Assembly: GCA_964598535.1 (NCBI GenBank)
Contig: CAZRCI010000017.1
Span: 1-64,000, forward strand
Length of the DNA stretch: 64,000 nt
Source of the DNA: JALHMI01 sp964598535
GTDB lineage: Bacteria > Planctomycetota > Planctomycetia > Pirellulales > PALSA-1355
Reading direction: 5' to 3'
Under the pieces are notes generated by a model that was given only the letters and a program-made list of their open reading frames with translations, had not been told where the DNA came from and searched no databases. Positions 26,043 through 35,234 of the stretch are shown piece after piece; the first letter of the stretch is position 1, and the number at the start of each line of letters is the position of its first letter. The translations under genes were made by a program, and so were the position numbers.

Positions 26043-27368
26043 GTGGTCTTCCTCCTCGGCCGGCTCTTACAAACCGCGAAGCGTTCGGTACCTCGTGTGG
26101 ACTCGATTTTCGCCATTCCGCTGCCTTTGCGTCTGCTCGCCCTGGTCGTGATCGGGACGATGGCCGGCGCGGCGATCAACTGGGCGGCGTACCGCCTAGC
26201 GTGGAACCAACGGCGGATCAGTCCCTGGTCGGCCGCGCCCAATGGCGTTCCCCCGCGCGTCGGGACCGATCGGATCCCGGTATTCGGCTGGCTGGGGCTG
26301 GCTCGCGAAGAGCGCGTGCATGGAGTGCTGTTCTGGTTTCGGCCGCTGGTGGTGGAGGTGGCCAGCGGTGTGGGATTGGCGGCGCTTTATCTCTGGGAGA
26401 CCCAATCGGCGGTGCGGCTATGGGCGCCGCCCGGCATGGCGCCTCCGCCGCCTGCGTTTCTTACGGCTAGCGTGGCGCTGGCCGAGCACGTGCGATTCGC
26501 AGGGCACGCCTTGCTGTTCGCATTGATGCTAGCGGCGTCACTGATCGATTTTGACGAAAAGACGATTCCCGACGCGATCACGTTTCCTGGGACGCTGGCG
26601 GGGCTGGCCTTCGCAGCGGCGTACCCCTGGTCGCTGTTGCCGGCGGCTCATTTCACGGATCGCGGTCAGACGCTCGAAGAGTTTCTGACGCTGGCCTCGC
26701 CGAACTTGTGGCCGGCGTCGTTGAGCTTGAAGGCTGGCGTCTGGCTGGCGCTGGGCTGCTGGTCGCTGTGGTGCTTTGCGTTGTTGCCGCGCCGCTGGAA
26801 CACCCGACGCGGCTGGGGAACGGCCGTGCGCGTGTTTTTTCACCGGCTGCGCGTGGAACGGGTCACGTATCTGCTGCTGGTCGTCTGGATCGTGGGCGCC
26901 GCGGCGCTTGCGCTTTTGCGGGAGCGAATTCCCGAGGCTCATTGGGGCTCGCTCTTGACGGCGCTTGTGGGGCTGGCCGGGGCGGCTAGCGTGATTTGGG
27001 CCGTGCGGGTCATTGGCACGTATGTGCTGGGCCGCGAAGCGATGGGGTTTGGCGACGTGACGCTGATGGCGATGATCGGCACCTTCATCGGTTGGCAATC
27101 GTCGCTCGTGGTGTTTTTCGTGGCCCCGTTTTTTGCGATTCTGTTCGCGATTGGCAATTGGGTGCTGCACCGCGAGCGCGAGATTCCCTACGGCCCGTTC
27201 TTGTGTCTGGGCGCGATGACCGTGATTTTGCGCTGGCCTGGCTTTTGGGAGTCGACGGCCGCGGTGTTCGAACTCGGCTGGTTCGTGCCGCTGATGATCG
27301 TGTTGTGCCTGGTGTTGATGGCCGTGTTACTGGGCGGGTACGAGTTTGTGCGGCGTCGCGTGGCGTGA
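26043..27368 (+). CDS. Prepilin peptidase (A24) with intact peptidase motifs but no cysteine cluster
   Basis: 441 residues from GTG 26043, three bases after aroK; GTG 26097 would start just before the first membrane helix and is also plausible. It is multi-pass. The first catalytic Asp lies in LIDFDEKTIPDAITFPG and the second in GFGDVTLMAMIGTFIGW (the GxGD motif), so the aspartic peptidase should work. The CxxC...CxxC cluster of the usual N-terminal methyltransferase part is missing; that region reads SPWSAAPNG...DRIPVFGWL. A long insertion (about 180-320) with extra helices separates the two catalytic motifs and makes it much longer than the usual 250-290 residues. It should cleave type IV pilin or type II secretion pseudopilin leaders at the inner membrane. 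Confidence 0.85.
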   Translation: MVFLLGRLLQTAKRSVPRVDSIFAIPLPLRLLALVVIGTMAGAAINWAAYRLAWNQRRISPWSAAPNGVPPRVGTDRIPVFGWLGLAREERVHGVLFWFRPLVVEVASGVGLAALYLWETQSAVRLWAPPGMAPPPPAFLTASVALAEHVRFAGHALLFALMLAASLIDFDEKTIPDAITFPGTLAGLAFAAAYPWSLLPAAHFTDRGQTLEEFLTLASPNLWPASLSLKAGVWLALGCWSLWCFALLPRRWNTRRGWGTAVRVFFHRLRVERVTYLLLVVWIVGAAALALLRERIPEAHWGSLLTALVGLAGAASVIWAVRVIGTYVLGREAMGFGDVTLMAMIGTFIGWQSSLVVFFVAPFFAILFAIGNWVLHREREIPYGPFLCLGAMTVILRWPGFWESTAAVFELGWFVPLMIVLCLVLMAVLLGGYEFVRRRVA

Positions 27369-27395
27369 CGTTTGTGAAAGGTTGGAAGAGACGAG

Positions 27396-27905
27396 ATGTT
27401 ATTCGCGCGAACACTGACGGATCCGCTCGGGGACGATGCCGCGAAAGTCGCGCGTGGGAGGTATGGCGTGGTCGAGGCTCGCGGCGGCCGCCTGGCGGCG
27501 ATTCATCTGCGCCGCTGGCCGAAGGTGGCCTCGGCCCTGGAGAGCGAATGGTGGGGGCGGCGCTACCATGAACGTCGAAGCGGCGACTGCTGCCTGTTGT
27601 TCTATAACCAGCCGCTTCGCTGTCCGACCTACCTGGCGCTGACGTATATCCTGTCCAGCCGGGATACGAGTTTTGCCAGCTTTCGCCGAGCGGTGGAGAC
27701 GCTGGACGAAGTGGCCCGATTGAAGCGTTCCGACGCGATTTTGTGCGATGCCTGGAACTTGCGGATTTCCGATCGGCTGTTTGCGCGCTGGGGCTGGGAG
27801 CCGCACAAGCCCCAGGCCTGGCATCGCAATTTCATCAAGCGGTTTTACGGCGTGTATCCCGAACCCGCCGCGCCGCGCGACGAGGAGTTGCTAGCAGCGC
27901 CTTGA
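27396..27905 (+). CDS. Conserved hypothetical protein
   Basis: 169 residues, ATG preceded by GGAAGAGA. I do not recognise a domain. It is soluble, rich in Trp, Arg and Cys, with a conserved-looking core (LFYNQPLRCPTYLALTYIL, then DAILCDAWNLRISDRLFARWGWEPH). There is no signal peptide or membrane segment. It follows the prepilin-peptidase gene by 27 bp and probably shares its transcript. Confidence 0.7.
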   Translation: MLFARTLTDPLGDDAAKVARGRYGVVEARGGRLAAIHLRRWPKVASALESEWWGRRYHERRSGDCCLLFYNQPLRCPTYLALTYILSSRDTSFASFRRAVETLDEVARLKRSDAILCDAWNLRISDRLFARWGWEPHKPQAWHRNFIKRFYGVYPEPAAPRDEELLAAP

Positions 27906-28156
27906 ACGCGGGCGATGTTCTGGTGGGAAACAGGGGGAAACGGATGCGCAAGCACACCGAGGCACGGCGATTTGGGCCGGAAGGGCGGACGTTTGTGCCG
28001 CACGGCCGCGGCGCCGACCCGTCGTTTCGGGCAAACTGCTCTTGCGGCGGCGTGCGATCGCCATTAGCATCCCGCCCCGAATCTCTTGGCTTGCGGCCGA
28101 GAGAGCCCCTCGATGCGGACGTTCCGTCCCCCAAGAATGTTCAAGGAGTCAACCGC

Positions 28157-28987
28157 ATGCGGGTCGTCGCAGGGACGACATCGCTGGTCATCACGGTTCT
28201 CGCGCTGCTTTTTTCTGGCTGCGCGGAGAACTCCCTTGCGCTGAAGAACCAAACGCAAGCGCTCCAGCAACAACAGCTTGCCATGCAACAGCGGTTCTCG
28301 GCTTTGCAGGCCAATGCGGCCGACCTGGACCGAAACAACCAGGAGTTGCAATCGCTCTTGGCTCAGACGCGGCAGCAATCCAAGGTGGTCGAGGATCAAC
28401 TGGCCGCGGTGCGCGAACAGCTCTCCACGGCCGCGACGCAACTCGCCCAACTCCGCGATGAAAAACAACTCACCGAAAAACAGGCGGAAGCCCTGATGGC
28501 CTCGGCGCGCAAACGGGCCGGCGCACAGATCACGGCCAACAGCAGTTTGCAGCAGAACCTGTCGACGCTCAACCTGCCGGGTGTCGAAGTGCGGGCCGAT
28601 GGCGACGTGATCCGCGTGGAACTGCCGGCCACGAAGCTCTTTCAGCCGGGATCGAGCGCGTTGCAGCCGGTGGCCGGCTCGCTCCTGGATAGCGCCGCCG
28701 CGGAACTCGCGCGCAACTATCCGCAACAGACAATCGGCATCGAAGGGCACACCGACAACGAATTCATCCGTACCCCGGGCGTGGGCGACCACCAGCAGCT
28801 TTCGGTGGCCCGGGCCACGGCCATTTACCAGTACCTGGTCGCGCGAGGGCAAATTCCGGCGAACCGGATGTTTATCGTCGGGCACGGCAGCAACCATCCG
28901 GTGGTCTCGAACGCCACGGCGGCCGGCCGCGAGCGGAATAATCGCGTGGAACTCGTGATTTATCCCGAGAAAGCGGGCGCGCAGTAG
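28157..28987 (+). CDS. OmpA-family lipoprotein
   Basis: 276 residues from the ATG at 28157, chosen because AAGGAG lies 7 nt upstream and a lipoprotein signal follows directly (hydrophobic segment, lipobox LFSGC near residues 18-22). Residues 30-130 are a Gln-rich coiled coil (QALQQQQLAMQQRF...). The C-terminal OmpA domain (about 150-270) has IEGHTDN and RMFIVGHGSNHPV...GRERNNRVEL, the peptidoglycan-binding pattern. It should be lipid-anchored and tie the envelope to peptidoglycan, like Pal or Lpp-OmpA proteins. An earlier in-frame start would add an unrelated 138 residues overlapping the previous gene. Confidence 0.88.
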   Translation: MRVVAGTTSLVITVLALLFSGCAENSLALKNQTQALQQQQLAMQQRFSALQANAADLDRNNQELQSLLAQTRQQSKVVEDQLAAVREQLSTAATQLAQLRDEKQLTEKQAEALMASARKRAGAQITANSSLQQNLSTLNLPGVEVRADGDVIRVELPATKLFQPGSSALQPVAGSLLDSAAAELARNYPQQTIGIEGHTDNEFIRTPGVGDHQQLSVARATAIYQYLVARGQIPANRMFIVGHGSNHPVVSNATAAGRERNNRVELVIYPEKAGAQ

Positions 28988-29013
28988 GCCTGCAGCGCGG
29001 CGCCGCGGTGGGA

Positions 29014-29019
29014 TATAAT
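29014..29019 (+). promoter_or_regulatory. Candidate -10 box (TATAAT) of hisH
   Basis: Perfect TATAAT 27 nt after the OmpA-lipoprotein stop. The -35 position (TGCAGC) is poor. Confidence 0.35.
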
Positions 29020-29065
29020 GGCGAGCGAACCAGCCGCCAGCCCGCCTTGTCCTTGCGGCAGCCTT

Positions 29066-29097
29066 CGGAGGCCGCATTACCTCCGGTTTCGTTTTTT
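29066..29097 (+). terminator. Intrinsic terminator hairpin, possibly an attenuator in the hisH leader
   Basis: A 6-bp stem CGGAGG/CCTCCG (29066-29071/29080-29085) is followed by a T-rich run to 29097. It lies after the OmpA-lipoprotein gene but also downstream of the TATAAT at 29014. An alternative stem TGCGGC/GCCGCA (29054-29059/29071-29076) would prevent it from folding. Confidence 0.5.
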
Positions 29098-29132
29098 CGA
29101 GCTTCTTTCTTCCCCAGCAGCGCGCGAATGTG

Positions 29133-29759
29133 ATGATTGCGATTATTGACTATCAGATGGGGAACCTACGGAGCGTGCAAAAGGGGTTCGAAAAGATCGG
29201 GCATGCCGCCACGATCACCAGCGATCCGGTCGAACTGATGCAGGCCGAACGCGTGGTGCTGCCCGGCGTGGGCGCGTTTGGCGACGCAATCGCCGAGCTC
29301 AAGCGGCGCGGTCTGGTCGGACCGATTCACGATCTGGTCGCCTCGGGCAAGCCGTTTCTCGGTATTTGCCTGGGACTACAGCTCTTGTTCGACGTCAGTT
29401 ATGAAGGTGGTGAGCACGAAGGGCTCGGCATCTTGCGCGGCAAGGTCGTGAGATTCGCCCTGCCGGGCGAATTCAAGGTGCCGCACATGGGATGGAACCA
29501 ATTGCAAATCAAACAGCCCGCGCCGCTGTTGGCGGGGCTGGCCGAGGGAACGCATTGCTACTTTGTCCATTCCTATTATGTGGTGCCCGAGGATCGGTCG
29601 GTCGTCGCCACGGAGACGGACTACGGCGGTCCGTTTTGCTCGATGATCTGGCGCGATAACTTGTACGCCACGCAGTTTCATCCCGAGAAGAGCCAGGCCG
29701 ATGGGTTGCGGATCTTGCGGAACTTTGCCGAGCTGTCGGTGGCGCAAGAAGCGGTTTAA
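29133..29759 (+). CDS. hisH: Imidazole glycerol phosphate synthase, glutamine amidotransferase subunit
   Basis: 208 residues from the ATG at 29133 (a GTG at 29130 is the alternative). Class I glutaminase with the triad: Cys in FLGICLGLQLLF (about 80), His and Glu in TQFHPEKSQ (about 187). It starts with the typical IAIIDYQMGNLRSV and has LPGVGAFGDAI (oxyanion region). It supplies ammonia to HisF for the histidine/AICAR branch point. hisF is not adjacent, so his genes appear scattered in this genome. Confidence 0.95.
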   Translation: MIAIIDYQMGNLRSVQKGFEKIGHAATITSDPVELMQAERVVLPGVGAFGDAIAELKRRGLVGPIHDLVASGKPFLGICLGLQLLFDVSYEGGEHEGLGILRGKVVRFALPGEFKVPHMGWNQLQIKQPAPLLAGLAEGTHCYFVHSYYVVPEDRSVVATETDYGGPFCSMIWRDNLYATQFHPEKSQADGLRILRNFAELSVAQEAV

Positions 29760-29801
29760 GGCCGTCGCGAGCGGCTGGCGGATGGCACTTGCGGCGCATG
29801 C

Positions 29802-29829
29802 TTGACACCCCTGGCGCAAGCTCTAGGAT
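29802..29829 (+). promoter_or_regulatory. Sigma-70-type promoter of polA
   Basis: Perfect TTGACA (29802-29807), 16-nt spacer, TAGGAT (29824-29829). The start would be near 29836, giving a leader of about 85 nt to the chosen polA ATG. Confidence 0.65.
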
Positions 29830-29919
29830 TGGGGGCAGACTCGTCCTCCGCGTTTCCCCTCCTGATTCTTTTCTGTGTGCCGTCGCGGGCAGAAACCTGG
29901 CGCGGCCCGTTTGCTGCTC

Positions 29920-32775
29920 ATGGCCAAGACGATGCGACAAGGCATGTTTCCCGGGATGGAGCCGTTGGAAACAGCGGATACCGATCCTGCATCGTCCGAG
30001 GCGCCGCAAGCCTCTGGCGTCGCCGCGGCAACCTCGCCCGAGCAGCAGCCCCCTGTGCCGGGACCGGAACGGTTCGTTCCGCCAGCATCGCTTGCCGGTC
30101 AGACGGTCTGGGTGGTGGACGCCAACTCGCTGATCTTTCAGGTGTTTCACGCGATTCCGGAGATGACGAGCCCGCGGGGTGAGCCGGTGTCGGCCGTGTA
30201 TGGCTTTACGCGTGACATGCTGTTTCTCCTGGAGCAGAAGCAGCCGGACTACTTGCTCGTGGCGTTCGACGGGCACCAGCCGACGTTCCGCCACGCGATG
30301 TACGAGGCGTACAAGGGCACGCGGAGCGAGATTCCGGTGGATTTGCTGCCGCAGTTCGAGCCGATCCGCCGGTTGCTCTCCGGGTTGAACGTGCCGGTGC
30401 TGGAGTGTGAGACCTACGAAGCCGACGACATTCTGGCCACGCTCGCGCGCGAGGTTCACGAGCGCGACGGCCGTTGCTTTTTGGTAACCGGCGACAAAGA
30501 CATTCGCCAGCTCATCACCGATCGGGTGCAGGTCTACAACATTCGCAAGGACCAGGCGTACGACGCCGAGTCCCTGATGGCCGACTGGGGCGTGCGGCCC
30601 GAGCAGGTGGTCGATTTTCAGGCGCTGGTCGGCGACAGCGTGGACAACGTGCCGGGCGTGCCGCTGATCGGTCCCAAAATCGCCAGCGAATATCTGCAAA
30701 AGTTCGACACGCTGGACAACCTGTTGGAGCGAGCCGGCGAATTGCCGAAGGGCAAACGGCGCGACAACCTGATCAATCTGCGCGGCCAGGCGCTGTTGAG
30801 CCGCGAGCTGGTAAGGCTCGACCGGCACGTGCCGGTCGACGTCGACTGGGCGGCTGCGCACGTGAGCGGCGTGAATCGCGAGGCGCTCGCTGCGCTTTTT
30901 GCCGAACTGGGGTTTCACAGCTTCGGGCAGAAGTTCGCCGCGCTGCCAGAACGCAAAACGCCCGCCGAGTGGGCGGCCGATTATCAAACGATTGAATCGC
31001 CCGAGCGGCTGGCATGGCTCGTGACCGAGATGTCGCAGCAGGCGGCGATCGCATTCGACACCGAAACCACGCACATCCATCCGCGGTTTGCCGAGATCGT
31101 GGGCTACTCGTTCGCCTGGGAGGATGGCCGCGGGTATTACGTGCCGGTGAAAGCTCCGCCGGGCGAACCGTGTCTCGATGCCGCGGCGACGCTCGCAGCA
31201 TTGCGGCCCGTGCTTGAGAATCCGGCCATCGCCAAGGTGGGGCAAAACCTGAAATACGACATGATCGTGCTGCGCAACGTGGGCGTGAACGTTGCCGGCG
31301 CGAGCTTCGACAGCATGATTGCCAGCTACCTGCTCGACGCCGGCGAACGGAATCATGGGCTCGACGAACTCGCGCTGCGCTATCTCAATCACACTACGAT
31401 CAAGATCGAGGAGTTGATCGGCGCGGGGCGCAATCAGAAGCGGATGGACGAGGTGCCGCTCGCGCAGATCACGCCCTATGCGGCCGAGGACGCCGACGTT
31501 GCCTGGCGTTTGCGGTCTCCGCTCGGTGCCCGGCTCAAGGAGTGGGAGCTGGAGAAGCTATTCGACGAGTTGGAAATGCCGCTCGTCGAGGTGCTCGTCG
31601 AGCTGGAGTCGAATGGCATCAAGATTGATACGGACATGCTGCATAAGCTGAGCGCCGAGTATGGCGAGGTACTGACCCGCGTGGAGCAAGAGATTTACGA
31701 GCTCGCGGGCCGGCAGTTCAACGTGGGCTCGCCCAAACAGCTTGGCGAAGTGCTGTTCGACGAGCACAAGCTGCCGATACTCAAGCGCAACAAAAGCGGC
31801 GGCAGCACCGACGCCGACGTGCTCGAGGAGCTCGCCCGGCTGCATCCGCTGCCGGCGAAAATTCTCGAATACCGGCAGTACGCCAAGCTCAAGAGCACGT
31901 ATGTCGACGCGCTGCCGTTGCTGGTGCATCCCCAGACAGGACGCGTGCATGCTTCGTTCAACCAGGTGGTGGCCGCTACCGGACGTTTGAGCTCGCACGA
32001 TCCGAACTTGCAGAATATTCCGGTGCGCAGCCAGCGGGGCCGCGAGATTCGTGCCGCGTTCTTGCCGGGCGAGTCAGGCTGGAAGCTGCTGGCCGCCGAC
32101 TACTCGCAGATCGAGCTGCGCGTGCTGGCGCACTTCTCGGGCGATCCGACGTTGTGCGCGTCGTTCCACAACGATGAGGACATTCATGCCCGCGTGGCGA
32201 GCGAGGTCTACGGCGTGCCGCTGGCCGCGGTCACGTCCGAACAGCGGCGCGGCGCGAAGGCCGTGAACTTTGGCGTGATCTATGGCCAAAGTCCGTTCGG
32301 CCTGGCCAAGGCGCTCGACATCGACAAGTCGGAAGCCGCGGCGTTTATTGACGCGTATTTCAAGCGGTATCCGGGCGTGGACGAATTTCTCACCCGGATA
32401 CTGGAAGCGTGCCCGAAGACGGGGTATGTTAGCACGATTCTTGGGCGGCGGCGTGCAATCCGCGGCATTCGCCACGTCACGAGTCGCCAGCGAAACTTGC
32501 CTGAGCGCACGGCGATCAACACGGTCATCCAGGGTTCAGCGGCCGATCTGATCAAGCTTGCGATGATCAACATCCATCGGCGTTTGCGCAAGGAGTCTTG
32601 GCGCTCGCGGATGCTATTGCAGATCCACGACGAACTGGTGTTCGAGGTTCCGGCCGAGGAGCTGGATTCGCTGGGCGCGATGGTCCGTTGTGAAATGGCG
32701 GGTGTGATGTCGCTGGCGGTGCCACTCAAGGTCGATTTGAAGTCGGGCGACAACTGGGCGGAGTGTCAGGGCTGA
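29920..32775 (+). CDS. polA: DNA polymerase I
   Basis: 951 residues from the ATG at 29920 (GTG 29875 and ATG 29944 are in frame). Residues about 60-330 are the 5' nuclease (VVDANSLIFQ, EADDILATLA, VTGDKDIRQL, GDSVDNVPGVPLIGPK). Residues about 340-560 are a 3'-5' exonuclease that keeps ExoI FDTETT, ExoII GQNLKYD and ExoIII YAAEDADVAWRL, so proofreading should be active. The polymerase has motif A DYSQIELRVLAHFSGD, motif B RRGAKAVNFGVIYG and motif C IHDELVFEVP. It acts in Okazaki-fragment processing and repair. The first 60 residues are a Pro/Glu-rich extension. Confidence 0.96.
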   Translation: MAKTMRQGMFPGMEPLETADTDPASSEAPQASGVAAATSPEQQPPVPGPERFVPPASLAGQTVWVVDANSLIFQVFHAIPEMTSPRGEPVSAVYGFTRDMLFLLEQKQPDYLLVAFDGHQPTFRHAMYEAYKGTRSEIPVDLLPQFEPIRRLLSGLNVPVLECETYEADDILATLAREVHERDGRCFLVTGDKDIRQLITDRVQVYNIRKDQAYDAESLMADWGVRPEQVVDFQALVGDSVDNVPGVPLIGPKIASEYLQKFDTLDNLLERAGELPKGKRRDNLINLRGQALLSRELVRLDRHVPVDVDWAAAHVSGVNREALAALFAELGFHSFGQKFAALPERKTPAEWAADYQTIESPERLAWLVTEMSQQAAIAFDTETTHIHPRFAEIVGYSFAWEDGRGYYVPVKAPPGEPCLDAAATLAALRPVLENPAIAKVGQNLKYDMIVLRNVGVNVAGASFDSMIASYLLDAGERNHGLDELALRYLNHTTIKIEELIGAGRNQKRMDEVPLAQITPYAAEDADVAWRLRSPLGARLKEWELEKLFDELEMPLVEVLVELESNGIKIDTDMLHKLSAEYGEVLTRVEQEIYELAGRQFNVGSPKQLGEVLFDEHKLPILKRNKSGGSTDADVLEELARLHPLPAKILEYRQYAKLKSTYVDALPLLVHPQTGRVHASFNQVVAATGRLSSHDPNLQNIPVRSQRGREIRAAFLPGESGWKLLAADYSQIELRVLAHFSGDPTLCASFHNDEDIHARVASEVYGVPLAAVTSEQRRGAKAVNFGVIYGQSPFGLAKALDIDKSEAAAFIDAYFKRYPGVDEFLTRILEACPKTGYVSTILGRRRAIRGIRHVTSRQRNLPERTAINTVIQGSAADLIKLAMINIHRRLRKESWRSRMLLQIHDELVFEVPAEELDSLGAMVRCEMAGVMSLAVPLKVDLKSGDNWAECQG

Positions 32776-32817
32776 GTTTCGGTCCGGGGCTGAGTTTCGG
32801 TCCGGGGCTGAGTTTCG
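32771..32817. repeat. 18-bp tandem repeat at the end of polA
   Basis: About 2.6 copies of an 18-bp unit start at 32771, 32789 and 32807; the third breaks down after 11 bases. The polA TGA is at 32773-32775 inside the first copy, and each copy would bring the same TGA. Confidence 0.85.
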
Positions 32818-32848
32818 CCGGGATGCGCGAACGAGGAGAGACGACGTT

Positions 32849-33505
32849 TTGCCCACCCAACTAGGAGACCAGCAGAAGCCGCCGGGCATACCGATCATCG
32901 GCGTCGCCGGGGGAATAGCCAGCGGAAAAAGCCTGGTAACCGAGCAACTGGAGGCGCTGGGGGCCCGGGTGATCGTGGCCGACGCGGCCGCCCACGATGT
33001 CCTAAAATTGGAAGAGGTGAAGCAAGCGGCCCGCCAGCGTTGGGGCGAGGCGATTTTTGGTCCGGAGGGCGAGATCGAGCGTTCGCGGCTGGGAAAAATT
33101 GTCTTTGCCCCGCCCCCGGCCGGTCCGGCGGAGTTAGAATACCTGGAGCAATTGGTCCATCCTCCCGTCCGCCAGATCATCCGGCGGCAGATCGAGCAGC
33201 TAGCATCCGATCCGCGGACGCGGGCGATCGTGCTGGACGTTCCACTGTTGTTTGAATCTGGCTGGAACGAGTTTTGCGATACGGTGATCTTCGTGGATGC
33301 CCCGCGCGAGGCGCGACTGGTGCGAGCCGCGGCCCGCGGCTGGAGCGCCGAGGAGTTCGACCGGCGTGAGGCGGCCCAGTTGCCGCTGGATCGTAAACGA
33401 AGCAAATCCCAAGTGGTGATCGACAACGCGACAACCAAGCAGGCGGCCCAGGCGCAGGTCGAGTGCTTTTGGCGTTCACTAAAGCAACTTCCCCGCGTAA
33501 GCTAA
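32849..33505 (+). CDS. coaE: Dephospho-CoA kinase
   Basis: 218 residues. The start TTG at 32849 is favoured by GAGGAGAG 8 nt upstream and by the lack of an ATG before the P-loop. P-loop GVAGGIASGKS (about 17-27), then VIVADAAAHDVL, LEQLVHPPVR and VLDVPLLFESG, all typical of CoaE; VIDNATT near the C-terminus completes the pattern. It phosphorylates the 3'-OH of dephospho-CoA, the last step of CoA synthesis. It lies between polA and rho on the same strand. Confidence 0.94.
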   Translation: MPTQLGDQQKPPGIPIIGVAGGIASGKSLVTEQLEALGARVIVADAAAHDVLKLEEVKQAARQRWGEAIFGPEGEIERSRLGKIVFAPPPAGPAELEYLEQLVHPPVRQIIRRQIEQLASDPRTRAIVLDVPLLFESGWNEFCDTVIFVDAPREARLVRAAARGWSAEEFDRREAAQLPLDRKRSKSQVVIDNATTKQAAQAQVECFWRSLKQLPRVS

Positions 33506-33706
33506 GTGCCCCACTTCCTTTGATTCTCGCGTACAATACGGGGCGAACCGGTCAGGCTCGCCTTTTCCAAAAAGCTGTTTTCGATTCTACTGATCGCAAT
33601 CACTTCCTCCGGCGAACAGCCGACGATTCCACACACACGAGCCCCCTGTGACCCTCCGCCGACACCTTCCGCGTGTTGGCCCGTTAGACCTTTCAGGAGC
33701 CAACTC

Positions 33707-35140
33707 ATGGCCGATACCCGCAGCACCGGCACACGCAAGCCGTCGGAATCGAAAGGCCCCGGCGCGCGTTCCGATTTTCGAGCCGGCGATGGCGAGCCGC
33801 TGAGCCTCGCCGAGGAACTTGCCGACGAGGCCGTCCACGGCGATGAAACCGACGACCGTTACGAACAAATCAAGCAAGGCGATATCCATATCGCCGAGTT
33901 GCAGCGGATGACCATGCCGCAGCTCATCGAGCAGGCGCGCAAGGAAAATCTGGCCGAGATCACCGGCATCAAGAAGCAGGACCTGATCTTCAAGATCCTC
34001 AAAGAGCGCGTGAAGCTGAACGGGCTGATGTTCGGCGAAGGCACGCTCGAAATCTTGCCCGACGGGTTTGGCTTTCTCCGCAGCCCGGACTATCACTACC
34101 TGTCGTGTCCCGACGATATTTACGTCTCGCCGAGCCAGATTCGGCGTTTTGGCCTGCGGACGGGGGCGACCGTGTCGGGACAGATCCGCCCGCCCAAGGA
34201 GAACGAGCGTTACTTCGCGTTGCTGCGCGTCGAGGCGATCAACTACGAAGACCCCAACAAGCTTTCTGAGAAGGTTTTTTTCGACGATCTTACTCCGCTG
34301 CATCCCGACAAACGCGTCGTGCTGGAGACGACGCCCGACGAGATTGCGATGCGGGTGGTCGATCTGATCGTGCCAATCGGCTTCGGTCAGCGCGGTTTGA
34401 TCGTCAGCCCGCCCCGCGCCGGCAAGACGATTCTGCTACAAAAGATGGCCAAGAGCGTGCTCGCGAACTTTCCCGAGTGCTACGTGATCATGCTGCTCAT
34501 CGACGAGCGTCCGGAAGAAGTCACGGACATGGAGCGGCAGGTCAAGGGGGCCAATTGTGAAGTGATCAGCAGCACGTTCGACGAACCCGCCTCGCGGCAC
34601 ATTCAGGTGAGCGAGATGGTTATCGAAAAAGCCAAGCGGATGGTCGAGTACGGATACGACGTGATCATCTTCCTCGATTCGATCACGCGGCTGGCGCGGG
34701 CCTGGAACAGCGAGTGCCCGCACTCGGGCAAGATTCTCTCGGGCGGCGTGGACGCCAACGCGCTGCAGCGGCCGAAGCGATTTTTTGGGTCGGCCCGCAA
34801 GGTCGAGGAGGGCGGTTCGCTGACGATCATCGCCACGGCGCTGATCGACACGGGCAGCAAGATGGACGAGGTGATCTTCGAGGAGTTCAAGGGCACGGGC
34901 AACCTGGAGATCGTGCTTGACCGCCGGTTGGTGGACAAACGCGTCTGGCCGGCGATCGACATCGGCCGTAGCGGCACGCGTCGCGAAGAGATGCTGATGG
35001 ATCCCGAGGAGTATCGCCGGATCAGCATTTTGCGCCGGGTGCTCAATGAGATGAACGGTCCCGACGCGATGGAATTGCTCACCACGCGGCTGGCGAAGAC
35101 CAAGACCAACGCCGAGTTCCTGATGAGCATGAAATCTTGA
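33707..35140 (+). CDS. rho: Transcription termination factor Rho
   Basis: 477 residues, ATG with CAGGAG upstream. A charged N-terminal extension of about 60 residues precedes the Rho_N helical part (AELQRMTMPQLIEQARKEN), the RNA-binding cold-shock fold (GTLEILPDGFGFLRSPDYHYL) and the RecA-type ATPase (Walker A PPRAGKT about 233-239, Walker B VIIFLDSITRLARA about 318-331, Q/R loops and ...TGSKMDEVIFEEFKGTGN). It is a hexameric helicase that ends transcripts. The 200-nt leader before it could hold autoregulatory Rho sites; I saw only a TACAAT at 33532 there. Confidence 0.97.
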   Translation: MADTRSTGTRKPSESKGPGARSDFRAGDGEPLSLAEELADEAVHGDETDDRYEQIKQGDIHIAELQRMTMPQLIEQARKENLAEITGIKKQDLIFKILKERVKLNGLMFGEGTLEILPDGFGFLRSPDYHYLSCPDDIYVSPSQIRRFGLRTGATVSGQIRPPKENERYFALLRVEAINYEDPNKLSEKVFFDDLTPLHPDKRVVLETTPDEIAMRVVDLIVPIGFGQRGLIVSPPRAGKTILLQKMAKSVLANFPECYVIMLLIDERPEEVTDMERQVKGANCEVISSTFDEPASRHIQVSEMVIEKAKRMVEYGYDVIIFLDSITRLARAWNSECPHSGKILSGGVDANALQRPKRFFGSARKVEEGGSLTIIATALIDTGSKMDEVIFEEFKGTGNLEIVLDRRLVDKRVWPAIDIGRSGTRREEMLMDPEEYRRISILRRVLNEMNGPDAMELLTTRLAKTKTNAEFLMSMKS

Positions 35141-35234
35141 TGCGAGGAGCGGGCGGCACGAACCCCGGCCGGGGAATGCCTTTTCCTGATCCTGTTAATA
35201 GAATTGACTCTTGGTTGGTTTGAGCGGGGGATTC

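Noticed and set aside
29783..29803. Second possible sigma-54 promoter (TGGCAC) upstream of polA
   Set aside because: GG and GC are at the right distance, but the -12 part lacks TTGC; the TTGACA/TAGGAT pair beside it is a better promoter.
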